Origin: Larus michahellis | Taxonomy: Eukaryota; Chordata; Aves; Charadriiformes; Laridae | DNA length: 64,000 bases | Assembly: GCF_964199755.1 (NCBI RefSeq) | Contig: NC_133901.1 | Span: forward strand, 50,937,324 to 51,001,323 | Direction: 5' to 3' | Shown: positions 46,195 to 60,121 of the stretch, piece by piece | How the letters are laid out: every line of letters starts with the position of its first letter | Position numbering within the stretch: position 1 is the first letter of the stretch | Translations under genes and position numbers: made by a program | Notes under the pieces: generated by a model | Seen by the model: the letters and a program-made list of their open reading frames with translations, nothing else | Databases searched by the model: none | What the model was told of the DNA's origin: nothing

Positions 46195-47781
46195 CTGTGT
46201 TACCAAAGTAACAAGGCTTCACCCTGTCCCTAGGGTCATAGCAGCAGCCTCGCTCTTCACAGTCTCCCTGGCTGATAGGCAAGGAGGCACACAGCAGCCG
46301 GTCTTGGCTGAGGACAGCAGAACAGACACCACTGCTTGGAGCATCCAGGGCTGGAAGAAACAGCAGGAGTTTGCAGCTAAGGCACAAGGAGCAGGGGGGT
46401 AAAGACACAGAGGACACTGCTGGCAGATGTCTTGGTGACTCTGCATGCAAATCGAGGGAAGTTAGACTCAAGTGAGGGTGAAACACACAGCCTGGAGCTG
46501 GCACGGAAGCCGGCTTAGAAGGGACCTGCATTCCCTGGAACAGAGACTCCCCCTGAAGCCACTCACAAGAGACTAGACTGTATGGGATCTGTCAAGATAA
46601 AGTATTCCGCATCAACTCTGGTAGTTTGGAAAAATCATTGTACCCAGTCTCCAGCTCAGTCCCTGAACTTGCAGGGATCGATGCAGTCGGAACATGTCTA
46701 GGAGACATAAGAAACATTCACCTGCTGACCCTGCAGAGGAGGCACAAGCCCTCAGCAAGTTGGTGGCTCTTCTGTCTGAAACCCTTCTCCAGGGAGTCTC
46801 CTGCACAGCAGTAAGTCCCTCTGCCCAGCCCCAGACTGACTAGGAACAGACATCCAAAAGGAAGGGCACTCATCACCACAAGATACAAGCGGGACTTCCT
46901 AATGAGCTGTCAGTCTTACCAGGAAGGTCCACAGGGCACCTGAGCAGCTTCTCTTCATGAAGAACCTTTTGCCCAGCATCGTCTGTTCCTTCAAGCCCAA
47001 CCAGCATGAGGTAATTGCCATCCTAGGGGAGAGCCACACCAGTCAGGGCAGCCAGAGCAGCAGTAGCCACAGTCCCAGCAGAACCCCTAAGGTCACTCAC
47101 CCATTCAAAGACATAACAGCCAGTATAGGAGACCAATACTTTCCTGGAGCCATCTGGAGTCCCAGATACCAAGAGCCCACACTCAGAGTCATTCTGCAGA
47201 ACGTGTGCCTCCCCCTCGGTATCTAGGGAAAGAGGAGACAGCAGCAGAGGTTTCAGCATCCCACGTTGAAGACGGGGTCCGCTACAATCCTACCCTTCTG
47301 TCGGAAAAAAGGCCCTAGCCAGTATTAGGGGCTGGGCCAGCAGGGGTGTGTGAGGGAAGAGCCAAGACCCAGCAGCCAAGACCATCTAGATCGAGGCACG
47401 GCACGTCACCAAAGCCCGTGACTGCTAGGTCATACAAACAGCCCCCTGGTTACACAAGATGCACTGAAGCCGTTAGACAACACTTCACATCAAAGCTGCC
47501 CCTTTCTCCTCATTCCAGGCATACACCTGCACTGTGCCAAAATACAGCAATAAGAAAGCCTCTTGACACCACCCTCACTTACCCCAAGTAGTCAGCACAA
47601 AGGAAGCGTTCCCTTCCCAGCCTGGAGGTAAGGTGAACTGCAGGCTTTCTTGGCCACAAACCAGCAGGGTGGGATCAGAAAAAACACTACCCTGAGCCCC
47701 CACAACCCAAACAAGGGGACCAAGAAAGCCCCAGAAGAGCACAGCTCCAAATGCAGCCCTAGACTGCCCTGCAACACCCAT
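46195..47781 (-). pseudogene. ZP4: ZP4 5' fragment, exons 1-4 (u4)
   Basis: Exons 47583-47781, 47101-47222, 46920-47022 and 46195-46350 (minus). Exon 3 has a silent change (GGA to GGG) at 46972. Glu69 is shared with the other fragments. The intron-4 read-through frame is open to 45887. Confidence 0.88.
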
Positions 47782-50700
47782 CCTGCTCTCTTGCTAAGCA
47801 CCATAAAGCAGCTGCTCTCAGCCTAGCCTTTTAAATTGCAGAGCCAGCTGGGACCAGAAATTCCCAAAGTGTCCAGGTGGACCCAGCCCAGCAGTTTAAC
47901 ACCTTCCATTGCTCTCACCTGGCTCTGAACCCGGCGCAATCTGCTTGCACCCTTTGAAGGTGTGCAAGCAGGAGCTGCGCTTATGTCAAGAGACGAGCCT
48001 GCATTCATATCACTAAGCTGAGAGGAACTCCTCTGTGCAATTTACTGTCCAGCCCCAGGAGGGTCTTCAAACCCTTTTTTCTCACCCCGAGTTCTTCCCG
48101 CTGCTGGCCCATGCAGGAGATCCACCAGCTTTTCCCCATGTACCCTACTGCTGCTCTAATTGCTCATTACATGGCATGAGTGCAAGAAGCTGCGTGACAA
48201 CGCTCTTTTGCTCTTTTAAAGGAGCCGCCGCTTCAAATGCCGGACATGGGGTGCCAACATAGAAGCACAGAAATAGCCCTCCACATGAAATCTGTGGAAA
48301 ACTGTGGCGCTCGGGCAGGCTTTGCACCCCTAAAAGGAGGTGATTCCCCTTAAACGGTCCTGGCTGTGGACTACAGCCCCGTTTGCAGTCCAGGGCTGTT
48401 CCGGGCATGGCTGCTAGGTGGCAGGACCATGTGCTCTGTGGGACACCCACCCCCAAAGGCTGGCCAAGTGGGCTGACAGGATGGGCCTGAGACACAGGTA
48501 AGGGGAGCCTCTGTAATCCCAGAGAAAGCCTCTGCCTGCCAGCACCCATCGCCTGCCTGTACCTGCAGCGTGTCTCACGTAGAGCCTTCTCTCTCCCTCG
48601 CCACACATCAGGCTACAGCACCCACGCTGAGTAAAAGCCTTATTTCCATATGGGAAGGCCATCTTTCCATACAGATGTTTCTGTATTCATGCAATGGAGG
48701 CGTGGATGTCTTCACGCTGCTGCAGGGGTGGCACGCACATAGTTGGTGCGTGCGTTTTTGTGCCCTGCTTTTTGCAGCAGCAGCGCTGGCATAGCCTGTG
48801 CCGCCGTGTTCTTTTGTAATCTGTTTATTTCTTTGGGACTAGATCATCCCTAGATCGTCTAATCTTGACCCTTAATAACGCACTGCCGTTGGTAGCCACC
48901 CACACTCCTGCTCTCAGCAGACCCTCCGGACGGCTGCCCAGCCCCACGCAGCAGGCAGCGTGCCCACCCCTCCAGCCAGCCCTCAGCAGCAGGCACGGGT
49001 CATAGCTGAGTCCAAGGGAGGTGTTTCCTTTGCTCTTCCACCTTAGCCCACAGCCCGTCGCTCCTCTACAGCAGCACAGGATGCCGTGATCCCAGCCGGC
49101 CAGCCGGGTGAAGAACGTCACTGTGCCTGCCCTGCGCGCTGCTTCTTTCATGTACCAACCAGGAGAGCTGTTCCACAAAGTACAAGACCTTTCCCGCTGC
49201 TCTGCCCGGCAGAGACTGAAGCAAATGGATCTCGACAGGCTGCCTGCGTGGCTGCTGTTTGAGCCGCGCTCACGAACCAAATGGGCTGGTCCCAGCGCCT
49301 GCCTGGGCACCGGGCAGCCACAGTGGAGAGGAACCTGGGGAAAACATTTGGACTTTGGCAGGGAGGGAGGCTTCATCTCTGTAGACGCTTGTGCCAGGAC
49401 AGCTTGCCCAAATCTCACAGCCACCGTGTGACTGCTGAATGCTTCACTTCACTGCATTATCTGCTGATAAATGGGTAAAAAATAACAAATAAATGAAGCA
49501 CTTTGGAGCTATAGAGATAGCTTTCATTACACTTTAACCCACCAATACTTTGTTTATGCTCATAGGAAAAATTATCTACAGGTACGTGAAGAATAACTCT
49601 CTGTGAAACAACACTGGGAACGCTGTAGATCCCCCAGGCAATACCTGTGCTGAGAACGGTTTCAGGTAAGTGCCCTTTCCTAATTTCGACGCGCAGACAC
49701 TTGACAGCTGTGTTGGAGGACGTGGAGATGGGAGGTGATGAAAATGAGCCTGAAATTCACGGAAACGAGATGCTTTGTTCAGAAGAAGTTGGGATAGGCA
49801 GCGGAAAGCAGCTTGGCTGAGAGGAAACAGGCAGGTCTCTCTTCCTCGCAAATCTCTTCCTCATCCATTTAATAGTTCTCACGCAGTACAGTGACCCAGC
49901 TGTAAGCACCAGTTTAGCTAGCACTCAAGACCACCACAAACAGGACGACGCAGAAGATGAAGGTAGGGCAGGCAAAAAATCTCTGTAGGCCACTAGCCTG
50001 AAGCTGACCCCAGCAAGCTAAAATCTTCCTGGGATATCCATCAGGAGAATCCTCTCCTCCTAACAATTTTGAGCCTGGAGACTGGGACAGACATAGCGGC
50101 AGTGTAGGAGTAGCCCTGGCTGTAGAAAGCTCTCTAGAGCTTCTGTGGAAAGAAAAGTAAGTATTAAGCACCACCACAAAGAAGTGCTGGAAAGAGGCGC
50201 AGAAAACGCCCTGCGCATTGTGGGAGTGCCTCTGACGAGATCGCAGTGTCTGGCTTGTACTGTGCACCATATGTGGCACAAACTGGCAGTGCATGGAGGA
50301 GAGGCTCGGTCAAAACAATCCTCCACAGAAGGTGAACAGTATTTGCCGACAGCAGGGACATCCACACCAAGCTTCCCGGGGATGAGGGGTGCTGGCAGCA
50401 CAGTGGGCAGGAGAGGCATTTTGCAGTGCCACCTTCTGAATCAAGGTCCAAAAAGAGAAGGCTCAGGCAGTAAGCCTTCTACACAACCATGGCAGTTTTG
50501 CTTCAAGCTTGTGCTTTAGTTTAGAAAAAAAGAGAAAAAGCTACAACACTGGCAGCCTTTTCTTTGACTATCCCCAATAGGTGCCTCCAATTAACTTAAA
50601 ACCAAAGCTCCTGGTGAAGATGGAGAGGAGGGCATTTCAGCCTGGCCTTCCTGGACTTTCACGTGAACGGAGAGGACAGAGCAGTCCTGCCTACTCTTAG

Positions 50701-51018
50701 CATCTGCAAACAGAAGTGAGTACTCGGAAAACCCTGGAATACTACTGTGACATGAAAAGGTCTGTGTTTTCCCACAGGGACGGGTCTGAGTGACTAGTCT
50801 TATGTGTTTTCCTCCCTTGTAAACCCCCAGTGTGTCTGCCAGGGCGGTGGGAATATCTGGAATATAATGATTTTATTCTGACAAAAATGAGAAAGCTTGA
50901 AAGTATTCCCAGTTCCAGGGCTCTTGCCCAAAGTGTGTCTCAAACTGTGAGGTAGAGCTAGGAAGTAAGCCCTCGTCCCCAGGATCAACGGCACTTTACA
51001 GGGAAGGTGGCAAGGCAA

Positions 51019-51143
51019 TGAACTCAGGCAGCAGAGAGGCCTCCTGTAGCCAAGTAAACTCCCATGAACTCCGCTTTCACCCAGAGCGACATGAACTCCC
51101 ATGAACTGCCCTGGCAACATCTGAGCCGATGCAGAGGAGTTCA
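51019..51143 (-). promoter_or_regulatory. AGTTCA half-site cluster with DR4 (u4)
   Basis: Perfect DR4 at 51092-51107, one-mismatch DR4 at 51055-51070, outer half-sites at 51019-51024 and 51138-51143. Confidence 0.55.
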
Positions 51144-51207
51144 CGTCAGCGGATAAGCAACTAGCCCAAACTTGTTGGCAATTCAGTTTTTCCACCAAAG
51201 TATCAAG

Positions 51208-51284
51208 TACAGGTCTTTAAGAAGTGAAATGACATTTTAAACGAACTACAGGTTTTAAGAAGTGAAATGACATTTTAAAAGAAC
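51208..51284 (+). repeat. 38-bp tandem duplication (u4)
   Basis: Two copies, 51208-51246 and 51247-51284. The second copy reads CATTTTAAAAG, where u1 and u3 have CATTTAAAAAG. Confidence 0.9.
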
Positions 51285-52643
51285 AGCTAGCAAATTATTG
51301 CACCAATGCAAGAGAGCAAGGATGACGTAAGAACTTACGGGGAAGCTGCAGAAACTTTTGCAAAACTTCGCTAGCTCCTCTGAGTGAAGGGGAAACTCAC
51401 GCTAACACGCTGCGGCACAGCAAACCCAGCACACTCCAACCAAGCACCTGGTTCACCCAGGCCCCTCGCTGATTCCCACCAAGTCCCACGTCCCCTATCC
51501 TCGCAACACCTTCCGCTCAGTGGGATGAGTCCTGTCTGCCTGCAGAAGCGTCGCAGCTCAGGAAAGACAGAGGGATATGGCCAGACTGAGCGAGCTGAGC
51601 ACAGGCAGTGCCACAGCCCTGAGGGTCCTTTCTACCCGCCGTTGCCACTGCTGTTGGGACCTCGCAGGTACACAGCCCCAGAGTGGGCAGGAAGCCTCCC
51701 CAGCTCTTTTTGAAGCCCTTGCAACACACCAGACATGCTCTGCAGTCTCCCAGAGCACCTCTGGCCCTTCCAGGGGAGCAGTTCCTCATGTTGGAGTCAG
51801 ACAACAACTAAACAGGGAACTCGTACGTGCCAGCTTCTAGCAGTAGCTTGGGTGCGCTGCTTGGGTCATTGCAAGTGCAAGGAGTAGTGGCCAGGTTGCA
51901 CTGACCTATACCCAGCCTCTCACAAGCGCACCTCTGGCTCAGCTTGGGAAGCCATTGCCCAGAGACCCTCTCAAGAGACCCATCTCAAGATTTCTCTCTT
52001 CTCTACCTGCTTCTCTCACCCTTTCCTCTAGGAGACCTCAAACAGGTCAGAGTCCCAAGGTCTAGTCCCCTTTTCTTATGTCTTTTTCTTATCTCTCCTG
52101 GCAAATCCTTTCTCATCTATTGTGACGTCTGGAGACCTTTCTGCCCTTGCCAGACGGATATTTTATACTTTCCCCTCCTGTGAGGCCAGACATCTCTAGG
52201 GAGAGAGACCGAGGCAATTGCTGTGCATTGAGGAGAACACGTCAGTATGTTTTTTGGCACATCACACGCAGTGCGAACTCCACTGATAATGTCAGGAAGA
52301 CTTCAGGAACAAGCAAGGATGGCTCACCCCACTGAGAGCTTGTACGATTAATACCAAAGAACAGAAAATGCAAACAGCACTGAAGTACTTCGAAGATACT
52401 CTCGTGACAGTGGATTTCCAGGAGCGCCTGAGTCGAAGAGTGTGCCCCTAGTGTGACCTCTTTAATAATAAACTTTAGATGAAACAAAACAAGTTTTATG
52501 AACACATTGTAAATTTCTTAACCTCAGTTGGCCTCTGCAATTGTTTGAGATAAGGTGTGTCTTTGATGGCCAATTAACACTGAGAGAAGTCCTAGTTTCA
52601 TAACACAGGGCAGTCAAACAAATGATTGACTACTAATATTGAC

Positions 52644-52769
52644 TGACTCAGCCACGTGATCCAAAACCTGCTGTTGAGGTAACATAGCCAGCATAGCTAA
52701 CATAGCCCTTCGGTATATAGGCTCGGGCTCCGGCAGCCAGAGTCACTCCCTCCTGAGCCACAGAAGCAA
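52644..52769 (+). promoter_or_regulatory. P450 core promoter (u4)
   Basis: TGACTCAGC at 52644-52652, CACGTG at 52653-52658 and TATATA at 52714-52719, unchanged from u1. Confidence 0.6.
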
Positions 52770-55700
52770 ATGGAGCTCCTGGGAGCAGCCACTGTTGTCC
52801 TCCTGGTTTGCATTGCTTGCCTGCTCTCCATCACAGCATGGAGAGGGAGGTCTGGAAAGGGGAAGATGCCTCCGGGACCAGCTCCCCTTCCCATCCTAGG
52901 TAACTTGCTGCAGGTGAAACCAAAGGACTTGGCCACAACCCTCCAGAAGGTGAGGCCACTTTCTTCTTCTCTCTTACTTTCTTCTGTGGGCAAGAAGTGT
53001 GTGGGACCTGTGCGTGGGGACAGTCTGTGACCATAGCTTGATAAGCAGCTATCCCAGAGGAGCAGAAAAGCCATGAGGATCTCAGCTGCTCCCCCGCACT
53101 GCTGTTGTCATTGTTGCACAGGGCCTGATAGCTGGGAACCCTCTCCACACCTATATTTGTCAGGAGAGGACGAAAACTTGACGTTGCTGGTCTGTGAGGC
53201 TGCACCGCCTGCCGTGGGATGCAGCAGCAAGGCCACTTTTCAACTCCTCCTCCCGCTCTGCTCCATGGCCATCTTCTGTCTTGCATTTTGACAGCTCAGT
53301 GAAGAGTATGGACCAGTGTTCACAGTGCACCTGGGCTCTGACCCAGTGGTGGTGCTGCACGGACATGATGTGGTGAAAGAAGCCTTGGTTGATCGCGCGG
53401 ACGAGTTTGCTGCCAGAGGACACATGCCAATAGGAGACAGGGCGAACAACGGATTAGGTATGTTTGCTGAGTGAGCTCCTTCTGAGGAGAAGGGAAGGGC
53501 TGAGCATTCATTTGGCAGATCAGGGCTGGAATGTACCACGCAGGAGGGAGGACTGTGGAGAGTGGGTGGGTCCTACCTGGAGAAGGGAAGGCAGAGTGGG
53601 CTGTAATTGCTGCCTTTTATCACCCAAAGCGGGTAGTAGAGAAATGGAGTCAGATTGATCTTAGTGATGTGCAGTGAAAGGGCAAGCGGCAACAGCCCCC
53701 AGCTGCAGCAAGGGGAATTATGTGCAGATACGAGTGATGAATTGTTCACAAGGAGGTTGGGCATGTGGTGGAGAAGGCCAAAAGCAGGCAGGTGGACTAC
53801 AGTACCTCCATAGAGTGTCTCCAAACCACAGTACTCTATGACACTACCGTGACAGTGCTCTCCCAGGGACAGGATTCGCTCTCGCTGTGAGCCTCTGTTC
53901 ATCTCACACCCAGCACACCCAAGCCAGGTCTTTGCTCTTCCTTCTTCCTCTGCAGGGATTATTTTTAGCAACAACCAGGAGTGGTTACAAGTCCGTCGGT
54001 TTGCTCTCAGCACTCTGCGCAACTTTGGAATGGGGAAGAGGAGCATTGAAGAGAGGATCCAGGAGGAATCTGAGCACTTGCTAGAAGAGATCAACAAAAC
54101 AAAGGGTATGCTACAGTTTCAATATAGCTTATGTTTGCAAGAAAAAGGACTGTACTAAGGGAGACCCATGTCTTTAGCATAGAATAGAATTAGCACGTGC
54201 TTTGGCCATGCACCAGCTGCCCCCCGTTACAGAGCAGTAAATAATTCCGTGATCACATACTGTTCTTTTTGGGGACCCTTCTGTGTCGTTCAGAGACTCT
54301 GTTCTGGTATTTCCACTAACAACCAGAGCCCAGGTTACCCACAGTAGCCATGAGTAGCCATAGTTGGTTTTCTTTATGGTTTGTAACTTTTCTGAAATCC
54401 CAGGAACGCCTTTTGACCCAACCTTCATGCTGAGCTGTGCTGTCTCCAACATCATATGCTCCATTGTCTTTGGGAGACGATATGACTATAAAGACAAGAA
54501 GTTCCTGGCCCTGATGAATAACATGAACAACATCTTTGAGATGATGAACTCCTACTGGGGACAGGTACAATCCAGTAGGCATTTTAGTGTGTCAACATTC
54601 TCCTAGGGGAGCAGGGAGCCTTCCTCCCAGTGAAGTCCCATCTCAGTTTTCTAAGTAGGACCCCGTCAGTGCTTTGCTGCACAGGAGGGAATTCATTCAA
54701 GAGCAAGACGCACCCTCACCAATGGAGAGCTGAGGGTGCTTCCCCCTGGTCCTGACGCCCTTCTTCTCTGCCTAAGGTTCCTACCACTAAGCAAGCCCCT
54801 ACTGCCCTGTCAGACTGCCCAGCCTCACCGCCCTTCTGCTTGTCTCAGTTGAGAGGGTTGTGAACTTCCTAGGCTTTTTGGTAATATCAAAGGATGGGGC
54901 AATGGTCATGCTAGGGACCCTCCTGTTTCTTTCTTTCCAGCTCTACCAGATGTTCTCAAATATCCTGGATTACTTGCCTGGCCCACACAACAAAATATTC
55001 ACAGAATTTGATGCTCTAAAAGCCTTTGTGGCAGAGGAGGTGAAGATACACCAAGCCACCCTAGATCCCAGCTCCCCTCAGGATTTCATTGATTGCTTCC
55101 TCACCAAAATGCAGGAGGTAAGGAGACAGCGTACAGCCCCAGCTCATCCCCAACACACCTACACTGAGCCCCTTCCCTCTCCTAAGTAACACAGGCATTG
55201 GGATGATCCCTTCCCAGGCAGCTAGGCTGTGCAGTGGGAAGGCACCAGCAATACCCCAGATATTGCCTGTGCTAGAGCTTATAGCTCTGGGTCTGCACAC
55301 TCACCAGCCCCTACCTGCACCTTCTTGGACAGCAAGACCTTCATCTGCTCTCACTGAAACACAGGGATGTGTGCAGTCTGGTCTTGCAGTTCTTCCACTG
55401 GAAAGCAGTTAGCACAGCAAGGGCAGACATGCAGCTACGTACCATTTGGTGCACAGCTTGAAAGAAGGCCGCGCTGGTGTTGAGCTTACTGCACAAAGAG
55501 AGCATTGCAATGTCCCAGGTGGCTGCTGCAGCTTAGCAGAGAAATGCAAGAGCTCTGGGTGAGAAAGAAGGCCTGGGATGACACAAGAAAGGGCCACTTT
55601 TCTCAGCCCAGCCAGAGAAACAGCCCAGCCTTTTCCCTAGGAGAAAGAGCACCCCAATTCCAGTTTCCACATGAAGAACCTGATAACCAGCACCTTCGAC

Positions 55701-58589
55701 TTGTTCATTGCCGGGACTGAGACAACTAGCACGACTGTAAGATATGGGCTTCTGCTTCTTCTCAAATACCCGAAGATACAAGGTACCAGTCTGTGACCTC
55801 TTCCTCTCTAGCTGTTCCCCTGGGCTGGGCACGCGTCTAGCACCGTATCCTTCTCCCAACTTTCCTCCTCTCTCTCGCACATTTTACCCAAATGGGCAAA
55901 GTCCTTGCACTGTCATTCCCCAGGGTAGGCATTAGAGATCCCTCAGCTTCACTGGCATCATCATCAGCTGCACTCCCCTCACAGCCAAGGACTTGACTGT
56001 GTGTCTTTACCGCCCAGTACTCCTATTTAGTCAAGTCACTGGGAGGACATTCTTTGCATGGGCCGCAGTGGAACTGTGTTCTCGTCGACACCAAAACCAA
56101 CATCAGTGCTCCTGTCACCTGTGATGTGTGATTTGTGGGCAGCTTAGGGCAACCTGTTTAGGTAGGTTTGGTTTTATTTACCCATTTTATGGTTTGTGCT
56201 TCTCATGACAGAGAAAGTTCAAGAAGAGATTGACCGGGTAGTAGGACGATCACGAAAACCTTGCGTGGCTGACCGGACCCAGATGCCCTACACAGATGCG
56301 GTGGTCCATGAAATCCAGCGCTTCATCTCCCTCGTCCCCCTGAGTGTCCCTCGCGCTGTGACCAAAGACCTCTGCTTCAGAGAGTATGTCATTCCCAAGG
56401 TTAGTGGGCAAGGTCCCTCAAGTTCGGCAGCACTTTTGCTCTTAGGCTGGCAGTTACAAGCCAGAAGCTAGAAGTGCAGTGGCCTGACCTAGTATCACCC
56501 AGCCCTTCAGGAAGGTGTTATCCTCAGGCTCCTGTAGCTCACTTGCAGCCCCTTGCTGCCACTCCGTGGGCCAAGACTGGAACAGTAGCTCTGCCCAACA
56601 CCTTTGCTCACTTGCTCCGCAGCTTTATCCATCTGCAGAAACACGGTGGGTTCACAAAAAAAACAGAGCAGTGACTCCTCACACAAAAGGCAGCAAAGCC
56701 ATGGAACTGCTCACCACCCTCCAGGAGAGCCTGTGCGCATGCCTGGAAGCAAAGTCAGTTGGTGGTTATTGAGCACAGAAAACCCCAGAGCCACAAAGTG
56801 CTGAAGACTACGTTTGCAATCAAGGGAACGAGCAAAACCTCTTTGCCTGTTTTTACACACTTCTTGAGGCAGTCACTGCTGGCCATTGCCAGAGGCAGGC
56901 TGATGGGCTACAGCAACCCATGGCCTGGCCTGTCGCAGCAGCGCTCGTTGCTCTTCTGGCTGACTGTGTACAGCAGGGGAACAGCAGCACACAGGCTGTT
57001 GGCCTTTTAATTTTCAGCTGTCTGTGTAAAATCAAAAGGCAGGACCCAGGGACCTGCTCAGCTTCTAGCAGATGGCTCTTGTGTCATCACTGTTGGATTA
57101 CTTATCTCACACCCCCACCAATGGCTGGTCAGGAAGAGGGAAGGAAGAGGACTGTGGCAGAAGAAATTTGTCAGGAGACGGGAAAGCAACCTTTTGCTTT
57201 TCGGGGCTCACAGAAAAGAAGGAACATCTACAAGTTCATTAGGGTGAAACACTGAGAAAGAGGAAGAATTAGGTGGGGTGTCCCCAGATGACTAGAGCAA
57301 AGTGAGGATAAATGGTCCGAAAGTGAGAGGGAGCATTCAGGAAGATCAGCCAACAATTGTCCCTGCTGTCCCATCTAGCAGGCTCTCCCTAAAGCTGCCT
57401 CCCCAAAGGCAAGGTCCCCAAAAGGAAACCAAAGGCACTAGTAGGACTGTGCTGGGATGCTCAGTCTTAACTTGGCAGGCAGTCGGATTAAGTGACCTAA
57501 CTCACCTCCCCTTCATATTCTGCTCTTCTCCTTGTGTTATCTCAGGGCACCACAATCTTTCCTGTCCTCACTTCTGTCCTCCACGACAGTAAAGAGTTTC
57601 CAAACCCAAATGAGTTCAACCCTGGACACTTCTTGAACGAGAACGGCACCTTTAGGAAGAGCGAGTTCTTCATGCCCTTCTCAGCAGGTAAAGCACTGGC
57701 TTTCTCTCTCTTCCTCTCCCTGTCGCCGTCGTCCTCCTCCCCCTCTGGGGACCATTCTGCCTTTCCCTATAACACACGCTCCCTCTTCCCAGCGTGGTCC
57801 CACCGGTGCTTCCATAGGGCTCACTGCTCTCTGGATAACCCCTCCCTGCTGCTCCATTCCCCAGCTGCACCTCCCATCGTGTTCAGGCCTGGAGGCTTCT
57901 CAAACCTCCTACTGGGAGTTGCCGATGTAATGATGTGAATGGGATCTATTGACGCTTTCTAAAAAACCTGTCACCTTCCGACACAACCACCAAAGTCATC
58001 CTTAACCATCCTCTCTTTCCGTGGTAGTTGCACTTTTCCCAGCACCTCTTAAGTACCTCTCGGGCTACACGCAACCACTCACCTACCAATAGCCCCTACC
58101 CTCTGTTTTCTCATCTGTGCTTCATGTGCCCTTACTCTCTCTCACCTTGCCCTCTGCAACGCCCCCTCTATGCTCAAGACTTCTTCTGCTCTTGTTCTTC
58201 CTTCACACACCCAACCAAACTGCCAAGGGTGGGCGTCCATCTTTCTCCAACAAACTATTCTCTTGCAAACGTCCTTAGTAATCCCGACAGTCGTCTCACT
58301 GCTGGAGCTGTATCTGGTAAATAAAGCTGCCTAACATACCTGCTTAGTACAAACTCTTGTCTACTTGGCAACACCTGTCGAGCACTATTTGCTGTTTTCA
58401 CTTCCAGGGAAGCGAATATGCCCCGGAGAGAGCCTGGCACGCATGGAGATATTCCTACTCATGGCCATCATCTTGCAGAACTTTACCTTGAAGCCTGTCG
58501 TTGACCCCCAGGAACTCAGCATAACCCCAACACTGAGTGGGACAACCAACGTACCTCCTGCCTACCAGCTCTGTGCTGTCCCCCGCTAA
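52770..58589 (+). CDS. CYP2C-like: CYP2C-like cytochrome P450, complete gene, copy 4
   Basis: Exons: 52770-52949, 53295-53457, 53956-54105, 54404-54564, 54941-55117, 55641-55782, 56212-56399, 57546-57687, 58408-58589; 494 residues predicted with all motifs intact. It differs from copies 1 and 3 by Thr173 to Met (ACG to ATG, a CpG transition) and Ser212 to Met. It keeps Ile181 and Ala301. Residue 212 lies near the end of helix F, close to substrate recognition site 2, so copies 2 and 4 may differ in substrate range from copies 1 and 3. The poly(A) signal is at 58976-58981. Confidence 0.93.
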
Positions 58590-59603
58590 AAAGCACAGAA
58601 ACTCTTTCCACGGTATCCTGAGCCTGGCTACTCCTTTTACATCTGCCTTACTAAAACCAATGGCAGAAGCATTGGCGCACCTCCCTAAGGCTTCCAGGAA
58701 GACAGCCCAAACACAGGTGCACAGAGTAGGCACCTTCAAAGCCTCCTGGAACTGCTCTACCACATCCCAGGGAGGCCCTGGGTGACATTGCAACCTGTTG
58801 CACTGATGCTCTCTCTGTGCGCTCCTTGAGTGCAATGGCTGCATCAAATAGCTGATTTTCTCACACACACAGCTCCCATGGCTGCCCACGACCTGCTTCT
58901 CCTGCAGCATGTGTCCCACCAAGAGCAGCATGCTTTGCAGATGGTTAGCGCTGCACGTGTGTACATTAATGACCCAATAAAGAAAAATCTTTTTATGATT
59001 ATTTGAGCCATTATTTCCTTTGGGTTGGGGCAGCACCCCATCCGCCCCATGGTGGGTAAGGAACAGCTGAGAATGACGGGAAGTTGCCATCACAGGGGGT
59101 AAGTTCTGCAGCTGGAGTTGTATTCTCTTGCCACTTTTCTTGGGCATATCACTTCATCTCCCTTATGGTCTGGACTCCTTCTGCTAAATGAAAAGAGTGC
59201 ATCCCTGTCTTTGCAGGCTGTTGGGAGAAGCTCAGCCACCTGAGCCATGGGGACTGCAAACAACTCTCTGGCTGCTCTTTCCTACCATCAGAATCACTGC
59301 GAGGATTTAGATGTTATTTATTAAAATGAATGAACTTAAATTTAGGAGGACAGCAAAACCAACTCTCCCAGAGACCTTGGGTATTCCAGGGGAATCTCAT
59401 TTAGCTTCTGCATCTCAGAGGCGTCACTGCAAACAAGTTCTTCCCCTCTCCAAAGTCTCTTTTGTCCTGTCCTCTGTAGAATTTCATGTACGCACAAAGA
59501 GAAAACTCTCTTCTTCATAAACTGCAACCGCGCGACCCCTGGTTTCCAGGAAAAGGATCGTGTCTGTTATCTCTAGTCACAGCCCCTACTCGGTGCTTTT
59601 CCT

Positions 59604-59838
59604 TCAGTGACAGGGTGGATGGTTTTCATAAATGGATTCCACCACAGGTGGCTCTCCTCTGGGCTTATTTGTCCTCACGGGCTTTGCTTGTGTTTGGATG
59701 TCTGGTTTGCAGCGCTTGTCTTGATCTTCATTTACGTAGGTATTTCTTGTCCCCTGCATCATGGTCATATAAAAGTCCCAGAGGTAAAATACAATTCCTG
59801 TGATGGTAGTCACAAGGTACTCGGAGACCTTGTGAGTA
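59604..59838 (-). CDS. Candidate terminal exon of gene X (u4)
   Basis: Unchanged open frame and acceptor, with the minus-strand AATAAA at 59317-59322. It lies downstream of the ZP4 fragment at 61315-62901. Confidence 0.38.
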
Positions 59839-60121
59839 CTGCAGAGAATACAATATGCAGTAGTTTCCACCTCTCTTTGGAAACGTTTGGTGGTATTTTG
59901 AGTAAAATATCATATTTGCTCACATCCCAGGTTCATCCCTCCTTCTCCCTCCATTTTTGCCCACGCAGGATGCAGCTTTAATGCCTGTGTACTCTAAAAC
60001 AATGGCAAACCATTGCTGGCCTCTCATCTAGGATTGCCTCAAATGGACAGAGGTGCAACCAGAAAGAGCAGTCACGTAGGATCCCCAGGCAAGCATGGGG
60101 AGAGACCTTACCATGAGCTCT

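Larger units (their letters stand above)
47782..52769. other. Intergenic region, u4
   Basis: Same layout as u1. It shares a two-base difference near 48624-48626 with u5 only (CCCACGCTGA in place of CCCCCACTGA). No extra gene is seen. Confidence 0.6.
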
